Part shown: positions 26,385-34,697 of the stretch, piece after piece
Layout of the letters: each line of letters starts with the position of its first letter
Numbering within the stretch: the stretch's first letter is position 1
Source: DATAEE01 sp963725145
GTDB taxonomy: Bacteria; Acidobacteriota; Vicinamibacteria; Vicinamibacterales; 2-12-FULL-66-21
DNA length: 64,000 bases
Direction: 5' to 3'
NCBI GenBank assembly: GCA_963725145.1
Contig: CAVRXL010000010.1
Span: 1,116,001 to 1,180,000, forward strand
Made by a program: the position numbers and the translations under genes
Notes under the pieces: generated by a model
Databases searched by the model: none
Seen by the model: the letters and a program-made list of their open reading frames with translations, nothing else
Told to the model about the DNA's origin: nothing

Positions 26385-26404
26385 ATACCAGCAGTCACTC
26401 CCCG

Positions 26405-26965
26405 CTACTTCGGCGTGATCTTCGTGATCTTGTTGCCCTGTATGCCGAGACCCGCCATCAGCCCCTTCTGTCCGAAGACGAAGGCGTAGATGTCGTCCTT
26501 CAGCGTGCTGGTCGTGGTGGTCTTCGCCATTCCCTCGTCGACCATGACGATGCTCGGGCCGACGCCGACCTCGAAGCCCTTCGCGCTGTCGAGCTCTGCG
26601 AGGGCCGCCGCGTTCATGAAGAACATCGCGTAGCCGTACTGCTGGCCTCCGGCCTGCAGCCCGAATGAAGCGCCGGTCGTCTTGTAGTAAGCAGACGCGG
26701 TTCCTTTTTTCAGCAGCGCGCCTTCACCATACTGACCACCGATCCCGAGACCGGCCTTCGTGACCTTCGGGAAGACCAGAATCGCGTGCGCCGTCGGCGC
26801 GAGCCCCTTGGCCAGCGGCGCGGCGGCATACAACTGCTGCAACGCCGCCTGCGACGCGCGTGTGAGCTCGGCCGCCTCTGTCTTCCCCTTGTCCTGGGCG
26901 ACTGACGGGTGAGCACAGATGAGGGCGGTGCCCGCCAGAACGCCTGCAACCCATGCTGTCTTCAT
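26405..26965 (-). CDS. SYLF-domain (Ysc84-like) exported protein
   Basis: A 186-residue exported protein. The signal peptide (TAWVAGVLAGTALICAHPSVAQ) precedes a SYLF/Ysc84-like domain: AILVFPKVTKAGLGIGGQYG, ASFGLQAGGQQYGYAMFFMN, VGVGPSIVMVDEGM. The bacterial family is associated with the periplasm or outer membrane, and eukaryotic relatives bind lipids; the exact role is not known. Its ATG overlaps the stop of the DUF502 gene (ATGA), so the two are translated together. Confidence 0.85.
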   Translation of the reverse strand: MKTAWVAGVLAGTALICAHPSVAQDKGKTEAAELTRASQAALQQLYAAAPLAKGLAPTAHAILVFPKVTKAGLGIGGQYGEGALLKKGTASAYYKTTGASFGLQAGGQQYGYAMFFMNAAALAELDSAKGFEVGVGPSIVMVDEGMAKTTTTSTLKDDIYAFVFGQKGLMAGLGIQGNKITKITPK

Positions 26966-27573
26966 CTTCGTACTCCTTGCGGTTCCCGGTCAGGCTTTCG
27001 CATTGCGGCCACGAGGTCCTTCGAGCCTGAGCCCCAGCGGGAGATGGACCTGACGGCCTGGGTGAAGGGGATGTCGAGAATGTGCACACGTTCGCGTGAG
27101 AGGACGTACACGGCTCCGGCGAGCGGTGTTGGCACCGACGGCACGAAGATTGTGAACCGGCCGTCATCGAGTTCTTCGATAATGAACGCGGGGACCAGCG
27201 CGTCCTCGAGTTCTACCAGCGCCGGCGTCCACGCGCTCTCCTCACTGTCTCCCGCCAATCGCTGCGTCAGACTGCGCAGCACGCCGTACCCGGGAAGTCT
27301 CTCGAAGAACACCTTTTCCATCCGCTCGCGAGCCGCTCGCCCTGCTCGAGTACGTATGGCAGCACCGACGACGAAACAGAGGGCCAGCACCAGCAGCAGA
27401 GAGAAGAGGCCTTCAGCCGGGACCCAGTCCGGCAGCAACGCCGCAAATGGCCGGACCAGGCCCGCGACCGACTTCATGCCTTTGAGCAGCAGCAGCACCG
27501 CAAGGTAGACGGGCACCACGACGAACAAGCCCCCCACGAGCGTGCTTGTGATGAGTTGGCGCGTGTATGTCAT
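26962..27573 (-). CDS. DUF502 family membrane protein
   Basis: A 203-residue protein with two N-terminal membrane helices (STLVGGLFVVVPVYLAVLLLL and LFSLLLVLALCFVVGAAI) and a soluble C-terminal domain. Hallmarks of DUF502 are PGYGVLRSLTQ, ELEDALVPAFIIEELDDGRFT and FVPSVPTPLAGAVYVLSRERV. The function of the family is not established. It is coupled to the SYLF gene by an ATGA overlap, which suggests a shared envelope role. Confidence 0.85.
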   Translation of the reverse strand: MTYTRQLITSTLVGGLFVVVPVYLAVLLLLKGMKSVAGLVRPFAALLPDWVPAEGLFSLLLVLALCFVVGAAIRTRAGRAARERMEKVFFERLPGYGVLRSLTQRLAGDSEESAWTPALVELEDALVPAFIIEELDDGRFTIFVPSVPTPLAGAVYVLSRERVHILDIPFTQAVRSISRWGSGSKDLVAAMRKPDREPQGVRR

Positions 27574-27602
27574 GCTTCGCGGCCTCGGCCCGGAAAACAG
27601 TG

Positions 27603-27643
27603 CGGGCCGCGCCCATCACCCATTAGAGGACGAGCGCGGCCCG
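27603..27643. repeat. Inverted repeat CGGGCCGCGC/GCGCGGCCCG
   Basis: A perfect 10-bp stem (27603-27612 with 27634-27643) with a 21-base loop, in the 90-base gap between the sortase-substrate stop and the DUF502 start. It has no T-run. It may end the sortase operon transcript or mark a boundary. Confidence 0.5.
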
Positions 27644-27663
27644 GCATTGAAGAGCGAACCCGG

Positions 27664-28461
27664 CTACCGCGTCGCGCGGCGCCGCCTGGCCGTGAGGGCC
27701 AACCCCGCAACGAGCGAAGCGAGGCCCACGAGGCCAAGAACCGGCAGCGGACTGGCTGTCTTGGGCAGCTTCCTCGGCGCAGCGCCCGAGGTTGCAGCCG
27801 GCGCTGCTGCCGTCTGTGGCGTCGAGGCCGCCGCCGATGGGGCCGCCCCCGAGCGGGCCGCCGGCGCAGCCGTCGCGGACGCACCCGCCGCGGGCGCACC
27901 CGCCGCGGGCGCACCTGCACCGCTCCTAGCAAGCGTCGCCTGCACTTCCCTTTCGGTCATGACCCTGGGTGGCTTCGTCGTGATGATGGTCGCCGACAGC
28001 CGATCGTTGGCGCGGAAGTCCGAAATCTGCGCGGGCTGGCCCTCGCGCATGATCTTGATACCGCGCTTGTCGATGTCGCTCTGCGTGAACATCTTGTTGC
28101 CTTCGTCGGTGCGAACGATGATGGTCGTGCCAGCGACATGCAGCACGGTCCCGTTCTTCACCTCAGTCACGGTGACGGGGGTCACGGTGGTCTTCGTGGT
28201 GACGGTCGCGGTGCCTGTCATGCCAGGCTTCAGTTCGTGCACCGACAGCAGCTTTCCGTCGACGTTGAACCGGAAATCGTCGGGCACGGTCAGTTCCCTC
28301 GTGCCTTCGGGCAACTTGACGACGAGCTGGTTACCGTCCACCGCGATGATCTGGAACTTCTTGGTTTCCGCCGCCGTACTTGTCGTCTGCGCCGACGTGA
28401 CTGCGGTCGTCAGGCAGACGAGCGCTCCACCCAACACCCCTCGAACTACTGCGCGAGTCAT
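27664..28461 (-). CDS. Exported protein with LPKTA sortase sorting signal
   Basis: A 265-residue exported protein. The ATG at 28461 follows GGAGG and starts a signal peptide (VVRGVLGGALVCLTTAVTSAQ). The N-terminal two thirds is beta-rich (IIAVDGNQLVVKLPEGTRELT; VLHVAGTTIIVRTDEGNK). An Ala/Pro/Gly-rich linker encoded by a 15-base tandem repeat follows. It ends with a complete cell-wall-sorting-like signal: LPKTA (232-236), a hydrophobic helix (LPVLGLVGLASLVAGLALTA) and an RRRR tail. The sortase gene lies just upstream on the same strand, so this is its likely substrate. Ligand and final attachment point are unknown. Confidence 0.85.
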   Translation of the reverse strand: MTRAVVRGVLGGALVCLTTAVTSAQTTSTAAETKKFQIIAVDGNQLVVKLPEGTRELTVPDDFRFNVDGKLLSVHELKPGMTGTATVTTKTTVTPVTVTEVKNGTVLHVAGTTIIVRTDEGNKMFTQSDIDKRGIKIMREGQPAQISDFRANDRLSATIITTKPPRVMTEREVQATLARSGAGAPAAGAPAAGASATAAPAARSGAAPSAAASTPQTAAAPAATSGAAPRKLPKTASPLPVLGLVGLASLVAGLALTARRRRATR

Positions 28462-28490
28462 AAAGCCTCCACTCACTTCCGTGACGAGTC

Positions 28491-28514
28491 CCCACGTGCC
28501 TCAGGACACGTGGG
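28491..28514. repeat. Inverted repeat CCCACGTG/CACGTGGG between sortase and substrate
   Basis: A perfect 8-bp inverted repeat with an eight-base loop, between the sortase stop (28519) and the substrate start (28461). It could be an operator or an intra-operon hairpin that sets the ratio of substrate to enzyme. Confidence 0.55.
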
Positions 28515-28518
28515 ACGA

Positions 28519-29250
28519 TCAGAGCCCGTGGACCCGGGAAACGGCCGTGTCGTCGGCACGCACGGCACGGACGATGTAGCGTTGCGGCGCCGGACCGACG
28601 TGATAGAACGGATAGCACGTGACCAAGGTGAGCGAGCGTGTGGGCGTTGCGTCGAGCACAGATACGTCCTCTGGGTAGACAATCCAGGTCCGTTCGACGC
28701 GGTATACCTCCTTCCCTCGGAGCGTTTCCAGTTCGATGACATCGGCGGTCCCGACGTCTTTCAGGCCTCTGAAGAATCCGTCGCGGTGCCCCGCAATGCC
28801 GGAATTGCCATCCGTCCCCGGCAGTGCCGTGTCTTCGATGTGACCCACGGCGCGGTTGAGCGTGAAGTCGTCGGTCCCCGGCAGAACCGCCACCTCGAGG
28901 CGGATCTTCGGGATGCGCAGAACCGCGAGCGGCGGCGGTGCAGGTTGGTTCAGGGCGTCCCGCCAGGCGCTGATGCGTTTGGGGTCCCAGAGGCTCAAGT
29001 CCGGTGTGGCGGTCTGCTGCGACGCGGCCGCCTGGAGGACCGCGAAGCGCGCGAGTTCGTGACGGGCGCCCGTCACGCCTTCGATGTACAGCGCGCCCCA
29101 CGTCACCACGCACACAAGGCCGCACACCCAGGCCGCGCGTTCTGCCAACAGCCAGGCCCACCGGTGACGAGGGACCTGCGGGAGCATTCGATCAGCAGAG
29201 GCACGTCGTGTGCCACGGCAGCGGGCCGAGGATCCCTGCCGTTTCGGCAT
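28519..29250 (-). CDS. Sortase (class D-like) with N-terminal membrane anchor
   Basis: A 243-residue transpeptidase. One membrane segment (AAWVCGLVCVVTWGALYI) is followed by the sortase barrel. The catalytic triad is visible: His155 in GIAGHRD, Cys212 in TLVTCYPF and Arg224 in APQRYIVRA. TLxTC resembles class D and related Gram-negative sortases. It should cut LPxTx-type signals and transfer the protein to an amine acceptor. The adjacent substrate with LPKTA supports a dedicated enzyme/substrate pair. An alternative start is at 29187 (21 residues shorter), which keeps the anchor. Confidence 0.9.
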   Translation of the reverse strand: MPKRQGSSARCRGTRRASADRMLPQVPRHRWAWLLAERAAWVCGLVCVVTWGALYIEGVTGARHELARFAVLQAAASQQTATPDLSLWDPKRISAWRDALNQPAPPPLAVLRIPKIRLEVAVLPGTDDFTLNRAVGHIEDTALPGTDGNSGIAGHRDGFFRGLKDVGTADVIELETLRGKEVYRVERTWIVYPEDVSVLDATPTRSLTLVTCYPFYHVGPAPQRYIVRAVRADDTAVSRVHGL

Positions 29251-29357
29251 GCCCGGCGGGGAGCCGCCCGGCGCCTCGCCCGGCCCGACGGAGCGGCTCC
29301 GGAATGCCGTGGCTGGACGCTCGCCGACCCGCGCATGACAATAGGCCTGCCCGGTTG

Positions 29358-31376
29358 ATGATTCCCAGCTCGCCAGTTCTGCGTCGCATCTCGTCCGGGG
29401 CGGCGATTGGTGTGGGCGCCTGGCTGGTCGCGCTCGGGCTGGGCCGTGCCGAGTTCCTCAAGACGATCGAGCTGAAGACCTACGATCTGCGGCTGCGCGT
29501 GACCGCGCGGCCCGAAACCGCGCGCAAGGACATCGTCCTCGTCGAGATCAGCGAGAGTGCGATACGCGGGCTGGCTGACGCGAAGCTCGCGGGTCGTTGG
29601 CCCTGGCCGCGCGCCGTACATGCGACCGTCATCGACTTCATCGCGCGTGGCGGCGCGCGGGCAGTGGCGGTCGATGTGCTGTTCCTGGAGCAGGACACCC
29701 GTGAAGGGTTCATGTACGGCAAGGATCGGTGGTCGGGTGATCAATCGGACAGCGAGCTCGTGCGAGCCGTGCGCAGCGCCGGGAACGTCATCCTCCTCGC
29801 CGATGCGATCCTGGCAGACGAGCGAGTCGTCGAGGCGCAGGACTCCTGGCCCGGGATGCTGGGATTCGGACCGGAGGATGGCCCGTGGCAGACCGAGCCC
29901 CGTCCGACCATCACCCCGCCGTTCGCTCGGCTGGCGTCGGCCGCCGCCAGCGTGGGTCACAACTACATGTCGTTCGACCCGGACGGGCCCTGGCGCCGCT
30001 GGGCGCCCTTCGTGCAGTCTCACGGCCGCGTCTCGCCATCGCTCGGGTTAGCCGCCGTCATGGTCGCGGAGAAAGTCCGACCCGAAGAACTGAAGATCAA
30101 TGAGCACGAGATTGTCGTCCGCGATCGGCAGGTACCGATCGTCCGCGAGCGCGTGGAAATGCTGGGAGGCGGAGCCGAGGAAGAAACAGTCCGTGCGCTG
30201 ATCAACTTCCGCGGTCCGGCGTTTCTCGAAGATGGCAAATCGCGGCCGTACGTGACCTACTCCTTTGAGGACGTGATGTACGCGGCCGAAGAGCAGATGG
30301 AGGGTGTGAAGCCCAGGGTGGATCCCGTGGTCTTCCGCGACAAGATCGTTTTTGTCGGTGTAACCGCGTACGGTCTCGGGGACGTGTTTCAGACACCTTT
30401 CGAACGCGGGCGCATGCCCGGCATTCAGGTACACGCAAACATCGCGGACGATGTGTTGTCTGGCCGGTTCATGCGGCCGGCCAGCGGCCGATCGCGGATC
30501 GTCCTGACGGCGCTCGCAGGTTTGTCGGCCGCGCTGCTCTTCGCTGTGCTCCCGCTGCGCTGGGCCCTCCTCGCTACGGCAATACTCGTCTCCGTCTACG
30601 GGGCCGTGTCGCTCCGGCTCTTCTCGAGCGGCGTCTGGATCGCGGTCGCACAACCCACGGTCGCCCTCATCCTCGCCGCATTCGGCGGCGTCGGGTATCA
30701 GTACCTCGTCGAAGGCCGTGAGAAGCGGAAGGTCAAAGGCCTGTTCGGCCGATACGTGTCGAAGGACGTTTTCCAGCAGCTCATGTCGGACCCCGCGCTT
30801 GCCGAGCTCGGAGGCAGGCGCCGCCAGATGACCGTGCTCTTCTCTGACATTCGCGGGTTCACGGCGCACTCGGAGAAGGGCGAGGCAGAGGAGATCGTCG
30901 CGACGCTCAACGAGTACTTCTCGCGCATGGTGGAGATCGTGTTCAAGCACCAGGGGACGCTGGACAAGTTCGTGGGCGACATGGTCATGGCGCTCTTCGG
31001 AGCGCCACTGGATGACGAGGCGCACGCGGACCACGCGGTCGCGGCCGCCGTCGAAATGGTCGCGGAGCTGAAAGCCCTGAACGCCACATGGACCGCGGCG
31101 GGGAAGCCGCCGCTCGACATCGGCATCGGGATCAATACCGGCGACATGATCGCCGGCAACATCGGGTCCCGCGCGATCATGAGCTACACCGTGATCGGCG
31201 ACTCGGTGAACCTCGGATCCCGGCTGGAAAGCCTGAACAAGGAATACGGCACCCGGATTATCATTAGCGACGCCACCCGCTCGCGGTTGAAGGGCTCCTA
31301 CACGATCCGTCCGCTGGGTGACGTCGTCGTCAAAGGCAAAACCAAACCGGTATCTATCTTCGAGGTGCAGACATGA
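29358..31376 (+). CDS. CHASE2-domain class III adenylate cyclase
   Basis: A 672-residue membrane cyclase. A first helix (SSGAAIGVGAWLVALGLG) leads into an extracytoplasmic CHASE2 sensor (about 35-375: TYDLRLRVTARPETARKDIVLVE-type opening, FVGVTAYGLGDVFQTPF near its end). Then come two or three helices (IVLTALAGLSAALLFAVLPL and following) and a cyclase domain from about 490. Metal aspartates are in LFSDIRGF and FVGDMVMALFG. The purine-selecting Lys is in LDKFVGD and Thr is at the second position (SYTVIGDSVN), a pattern common in bacterial adenylate cyclases. So it should make cAMP in response to a periplasmic signal. It overlaps the M48 gene by four bases (ATGA). Confidence 0.88.
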   Translation: MIPSSPVLRRISSGAAIGVGAWLVALGLGRAEFLKTIELKTYDLRLRVTARPETARKDIVLVEISESAIRGLADAKLAGRWPWPRAVHATVIDFIARGGARAVAVDVLFLEQDTREGFMYGKDRWSGDQSDSELVRAVRSAGNVILLADAILADERVVEAQDSWPGMLGFGPEDGPWQTEPRPTITPPFARLASAAASVGHNYMSFDPDGPWRRWAPFVQSHGRVSPSLGLAAVMVAEKVRPEELKINEHEIVVRDRQVPIVRERVEMLGGGAEEETVRALINFRGPAFLEDGKSRPYVTYSFEDVMYAAEEQMEGVKPRVDPVVFRDKIVFVGVTAYGLGDVFQTPFERGRMPGIQVHANIADDVLSGRFMRPASGRSRIVLTALAGLSAALLFAVLPLRWALLATAILVSVYGAVSLRLFSSGVWIAVAQPTVALILAAFGGVGYQYLVEGREKRKVKGLFGRYVSKDVFQQLMSDPALAELGGRRRQMTVLFSDIRGFTAHSEKGEAEEIVATLNEYFSRMVEIVFKHQGTLDKFVGDMVMALFGAPLDDEAHADHAVAAAVEMVAELKALNATWTAAGKPPLDIGIGINTGDMIAGNIGSRAIMSYTVIGDSVNLGSRLESLNKEYGTRIIISDATRSRLKGSYTIRPLGDVVVKGKTKPVSIFEVQT

Positions 31377-32500
31377 AGGTCGTCATCGCCGGGCTCATCG
31401 TCGCGGCCGTCGCGCAGCCCGCCTATGCCCAGCTGGGCGCGCTCGAGAAGGGCTTCAAGCGCGCCAAGCAAGTCAACGACATGGTCTGGACCGAGGAGAA
31501 GGAGCGCAAGCTGGGGGAGTCGGTCAGCACGCAGGTTCGAGCGCGGTTCGGCGTGGTGCAGGATCCGGCGGTTCACAAATACGTGACGCTCGTGGGCACC
31601 GTCGTCGCGCAGCAAACCAGCAAGCCCAATCTCAAATGGACGTTCATCGTCCTCGATACAGACGGTGTGAACGCGTTTGCCTCGCCGGGCGGGTTCGTCC
31701 ACGTCACGCGCGGCGCGCTGGCGCTCCTGCAGAACGAGGCGGAGCTGGCGGGTGTGCTCGGCCACGAGATCGGCCACATCGTGAAGCAGCACACGATCAA
31801 CGCGATTCGGAAGAGCAAGGCGGTCGAGATCGGCACCGAAGAGGCGGCGGCAGCGGGCGAGGCGGTTCTTCTCGACCGGTTCGCGCAGATGGCGTACACG
31901 AACATCATCGAGAACAACTTCGACCGCGGCGACGAGATGGACGCCGACAAAGAAGGCGTGACCGCCGCGAGCAAGGCAGGCTATGCGGCGGACGGGCTGT
32001 CAAGCTTTCTGGCCAGGATCGCGGAGCGCAACAAGAACATGACCCAGCGCAACGGCATGTTCGCCTCCCATCCCGACCTGAAGGCGCGGCAGGATGGAAT
32101 CGCGAAGACAATCCAGAGCGGCAACCTGAAGGGCGCGGCGACCGTCGAGGCGCGCTACAAGCAGAACATCACGTACCCGCCGGTAGACGTCACCATCGTG
32201 CCGACCGCCACCGACGGATTGGCAGGCCTGGTCGGTGGCAGCAAGCCGGCGGCGCCGACCGAGGAAGAAAAGAAGAAAGAGGCGGAGGCCGGTCAGAAGA
32301 AGAAGGGATTCGGCCTTGGCAGCCTCGCGAAGCCCTTCGGCGGAGGCGGCGGCGAGAAGCAGAGCGCGCAGGTCTCCGCATCCGCTGGCGCTCGAGGCGT
32401 CGCGCCAGATCGCGACGCCAAGGGTGGTTCGAATCCGGCGCTGGTCGTGACGGCGGTGACGGCGGCCGATGTCACGGAATTCAAGAAGGGGATTGCCTGA
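31373..32500 (+). CDS. Exported M48-family zinc metalloprotease
   Basis: A 375-residue protein with a signal peptide (VVIAGLIVAAVAQPAYAQ) and an M48 catalytic domain of BepA/LoiP type: HEIGH at 131-135 and a downstream Glu in DRGDEMDADKEG as likely third zinc ligand. The C-terminal 110 residues are low-complexity (Lys/Glu, Gly-rich). Homologues in the periplasm act on misfolded outer-membrane proteins. Its ATG overlaps the cyclase stop, and its TGA overlaps the CTG start of the channel gene, so it is the middle gene of a tightly coupled operon. Why a protease lies between cyclase and channel is open. Confidence 0.88.
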   Translation: MKVVIAGLIVAAVAQPAYAQLGALEKGFKRAKQVNDMVWTEEKERKLGESVSTQVRARFGVVQDPAVHKYVTLVGTVVAQQTSKPNLKWTFIVLDTDGVNAFASPGGFVHVTRGALALLQNEAELAGVLGHEIGHIVKQHTINAIRKSKAVEIGTEEAAAAGEAVLLDRFAQMAYTNIIENNFDRGDEMDADKEGVTAASKAGYAADGLSSFLARIAERNKNMTQRNGMFASHPDLKARQDGIAKTIQSGNLKGAATVEARYKQNITYPPVDVTIVPTATDGLAGLVGGSKPAAPTEEEKKKEAEAGQKKKGFGLGSLAKPFGGGGGEKQSAQVSASAGARGVAPDRDAKGGSNPALVVTAVTAADVTEFKKGIA

Positions 32501-33954
32501 CCCATTATCCAGCCCACGTCCTGGTCGGAGTCGCCGTCTTCCTGACGGCGATCCTGATTCGCGGCGTCACGCCGAACCGCCTCATCCAGCGCAAGCTGGG
32601 GCTGTCGCTGCTGCTCTCGGCTGCCTACATCGCGATCAACCTGTGGTTGAAATTCGCGGTGACGTCGGCTGCGACGGTCGAGCGTCTCGTCTCGGTCGAA
32701 CAGCTCCTCATCATTCTTGCCGCGTTGAACGTCCTGATTCTCGTCCTGGTCAACCCGTTGCGTGTCGACAAGGTTCCGGACCGTTTCCCGCCGATCGTCC
32801 AGGACGCCTTGCTGATCGGCGCTTTTCTGGTTGTTGGAACCGTCATCTTCGAAGAAAAGCTGCTGACCACGTCGGCGGTCGGCGCGGTCGTCGTCGGCTT
32901 CGCGCTGCAGGACACGCTCGGCAACGCGTTCGCCGGCCTCGCGATTCAGATCGAGAAGCCGTTCCACGTCGGGCACTGGGTAGCGATCGGCCCGCACGAG
33001 GGCCGCGTGTCGGAAATTACCTGGCGCGCCACGAAGCTCCGTACGAAGACCGGTAACTTCGTCATCGTGCCGAACAACGTCGTGGGCAAGGAAGCCATCG
33101 TCAACTACTCTCAGCCAGCCGCCCCGAGCATGATCGAGGTCGAGGTCGGCGCGAGTTATCTCAGCTCCCCCGGTGAAGTCAAAACGGCCGTCCACGAAGC
33201 GCTCGCGAATTCGAAACGGGCGCTGACCGCACCGCCGCCCGACGTGCTCGTCAAGGCCTTTGCGGCCTCATCGATCGACTATCGCGTGCGCTTCTGGATC
33301 GACGACTGCGAGCGGGATGAGGAGGCGCGCGACGAGGTTCGCGCCGCGATCTACTACGCGTTCCGGCGGCACGGGATCGAGATCCCGTACCCGATTCAGG
33401 TTCAATACGATCGTCAGGAATCCATCGTCGGCCGCGAGGAGGAAATCCGCGGCCGCGCCGCGCTGCTGGCCAGACTCGATTTGTTCGCGGGGCTCTCTGG
33501 ACAGGATCACGCCCGGCTTGCCGAGGCGGCGCGCGATCGTTTGTTCGGCGACGGCGAGCGGATCGTCCGCGAGGGGGAACCGGGCAGCTCGCTGTTCGTG
33601 ATAGGGAGCGGGCGCGTCGTCATCCTTTCGGGTGCCGGTCCCTCGGGCCCCGGCCGCGAGGTGGCGACGCTCGATCCCGGCGCGTACTTCGGTGAGATGT
33701 CGCTGCTGACGGGCGAGCCGCGCAGCGCGACGGTGGCCGCCCGGGGCGACTGCCGGGTCCTGGAGATCGACGCTGCCACGTTCCGCGCGGTCGCTGAAGC
33801 CAATCCACTCGTGCTCGAGCACGTCGGCCTGGCGGCGATGACACGCCGCGACGCGCTCGCCGCCGCGCGTGCCGCGGCCGCGACAACGGTCGCGACCGCG
33901 GATCACGCCCGGTCGTTCATTCTGCGGATGAAGCGCTTCCTGCGCTTGCCTTAG
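32497..33954 (+). CDS. MscS-family channel with C-terminal cyclic-nucleotide-binding domain, CTG start
   Basis: A 485-residue channel with about four membrane segments. The MscS pore and beta domain follow (VVGFALQDTLGNAFAGLAIQI, HVGHWVAIGPHEGRVSEITW, FVIVPNNVVGKEAIVNYSQP). From about 340 there is a cNMP-binding domain with a phosphate-binding cassette (YFGEMSLLTGEPRSATV). Proteins of this layout are known as bCNG channels. No ATG/GTG/TTG fits; the frame opens after the M48 stop, and CTG at 32497 overlaps that TGA and follows AGAAGGGG, so CTG is the likely start. It probably opens or closes on binding cAMP made by the cyclase two genes upstream. Overlaps the convergent gene by four bases. Confidence 0.85.
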   Translation: MTHYPAHVLVGVAVFLTAILIRGVTPNRLIQRKLGLSLLLSAAYIAINLWLKFAVTSAATVERLVSVEQLLIILAALNVLILVLVNPLRVDKVPDRFPPIVQDALLIGAFLVVGTVIFEEKLLTTSAVGAVVVGFALQDTLGNAFAGLAIQIEKPFHVGHWVAIGPHEGRVSEITWRATKLRTKTGNFVIVPNNVVGKEAIVNYSQPAAPSMIEVEVGASYLSSPGEVKTAVHEALANSKRALTAPPPDVLVKAFAASSIDYRVRFWIDDCERDEEARDEVRAAIYYAFRRHGIEIPYPIQVQYDRQESIVGREEEIRGRAALLARLDLFAGLSGQDHARLAEAARDRLFGDGERIVREGEPGSSLFVIGSGRVVILSGAGPSGPGREVATLDPGAYFGEMSLLTGEPRSATVAARGDCRVLEIDAATFRAVAEANPLVLEHVGLAAMTRRDALAAARAAAATTVATADHARSFILRMKRFLRLP

Positions 33955-34610
33955 TACCGATAGCGAGCGCCCGCCTCGCGGAACGCTCGATCGTATCCCT
34001 CGCGGAATGCGACTCGATACTCGTTCTTGTACGCTTCACGCGAGCCGTAACGGCTGTTGTAATGGCGATCGCCTTCGCGGTACCACTTGTGCCGCGCCGG
34101 CTCGTACGCATCGCGGTCGCGCAGATCTTCGAGGCCCTTTTCGTAGCCCTCGCTGAAGCCGTACTGGGAGGCCGGGCCGGCGTACCCACGATTGCCGTAG
34201 CCTCCGCCGGGGTAGCCGTACCGGGAGTTCGGGTAGTAACCTCCGTTACGGTCGTAGCGGCCGTCAGGGTACCGGTTTCGGTCCCAGTTGCCGGACCGTG
34301 AGTAGCCGTTGCGATATCCGGCTTCGTATCCGCGCCTGAACTCACGCCGGTACGAGTTGATGTCGCCGGTGCGACGGTCGTATCCCCTCTCGGCGCGCCG
34401 GTAATCGTTGCTGTCGTCGAAGTCGAATGGGCGGTTCTGCCGAGCGTCCCGCTCCCCGTGCTGCAGCCCCTCGCGATACCCGTAGTCGAAGCCGTTGCTT
34501 CCGTTCGTGGCGTAAGGGTAGCCGTCGTGCCGGCGAACCTGCGCCGACGCCGGCACCGCCGCAGCCACGATCACAAGCGCCAGGCCGACACCCAGACTGA
34601 TCCGGATCAT
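33951..34610 (-). CDS. Exported Tyr/Gly/Arg-rich repeat protein
   Basis: A 219-residue exported protein. The ATG at 34610 is preferred over 34616 because AGGAG then has a seven-base spacing; the signal peptide is ISLGVGLALVIVAAAVPASAQ. The mature part is rich in Tyr, Arg, Gly, Asp and Asn, with recurring units such as YGYREGLQHGERDA, FRRGYEAGYRNGY, YGFSEGYEKGLEDL and FREGYDRAFREA. The units suggest short amphipathic repeats. No known catalytic family is recognised. It ends four bases inside the convergent channel gene. Confidence 0.72.
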   Translation of the reverse strand: MIRISLGVGLALVIVAAAVPASAQVRRHDGYPYATNGSNGFDYGYREGLQHGERDARQNRPFDFDDSNDYRRAERGYDRRTGDINSYRREFRRGYEAGYRNGYSRSGNWDRNRYPDGRYDRNGGYYPNSRYGYPGGGYGNRGYAGPASQYGFSEGYEKGLEDLRDRDAYEPARHKWYREGDRHYNSRYGSREAYKNEYRVAFREGYDRAFREAGARYRY

Positions 34611-34697
34611 CGTCATGCTCCTGTGCAGGCGCGGGAGGGGCGTCTCCCAGGTGGGCCAGGCTGCAAGAACAGGACCAGCGAAAAGGGGCCGGATTTT

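Noticed and set aside
26204..26398. Short minus-strand frame through the tRNA
   Set aside because: It is antisense to tRNA-Glu and the following hairpins; no evidence of translation.
27556..29358. Open frame of 600 codons on the plus strand across the sortase region
   Set aside because: Antisense to the sortase and its substrate, both of which show intact catalytic or sorting motifs.
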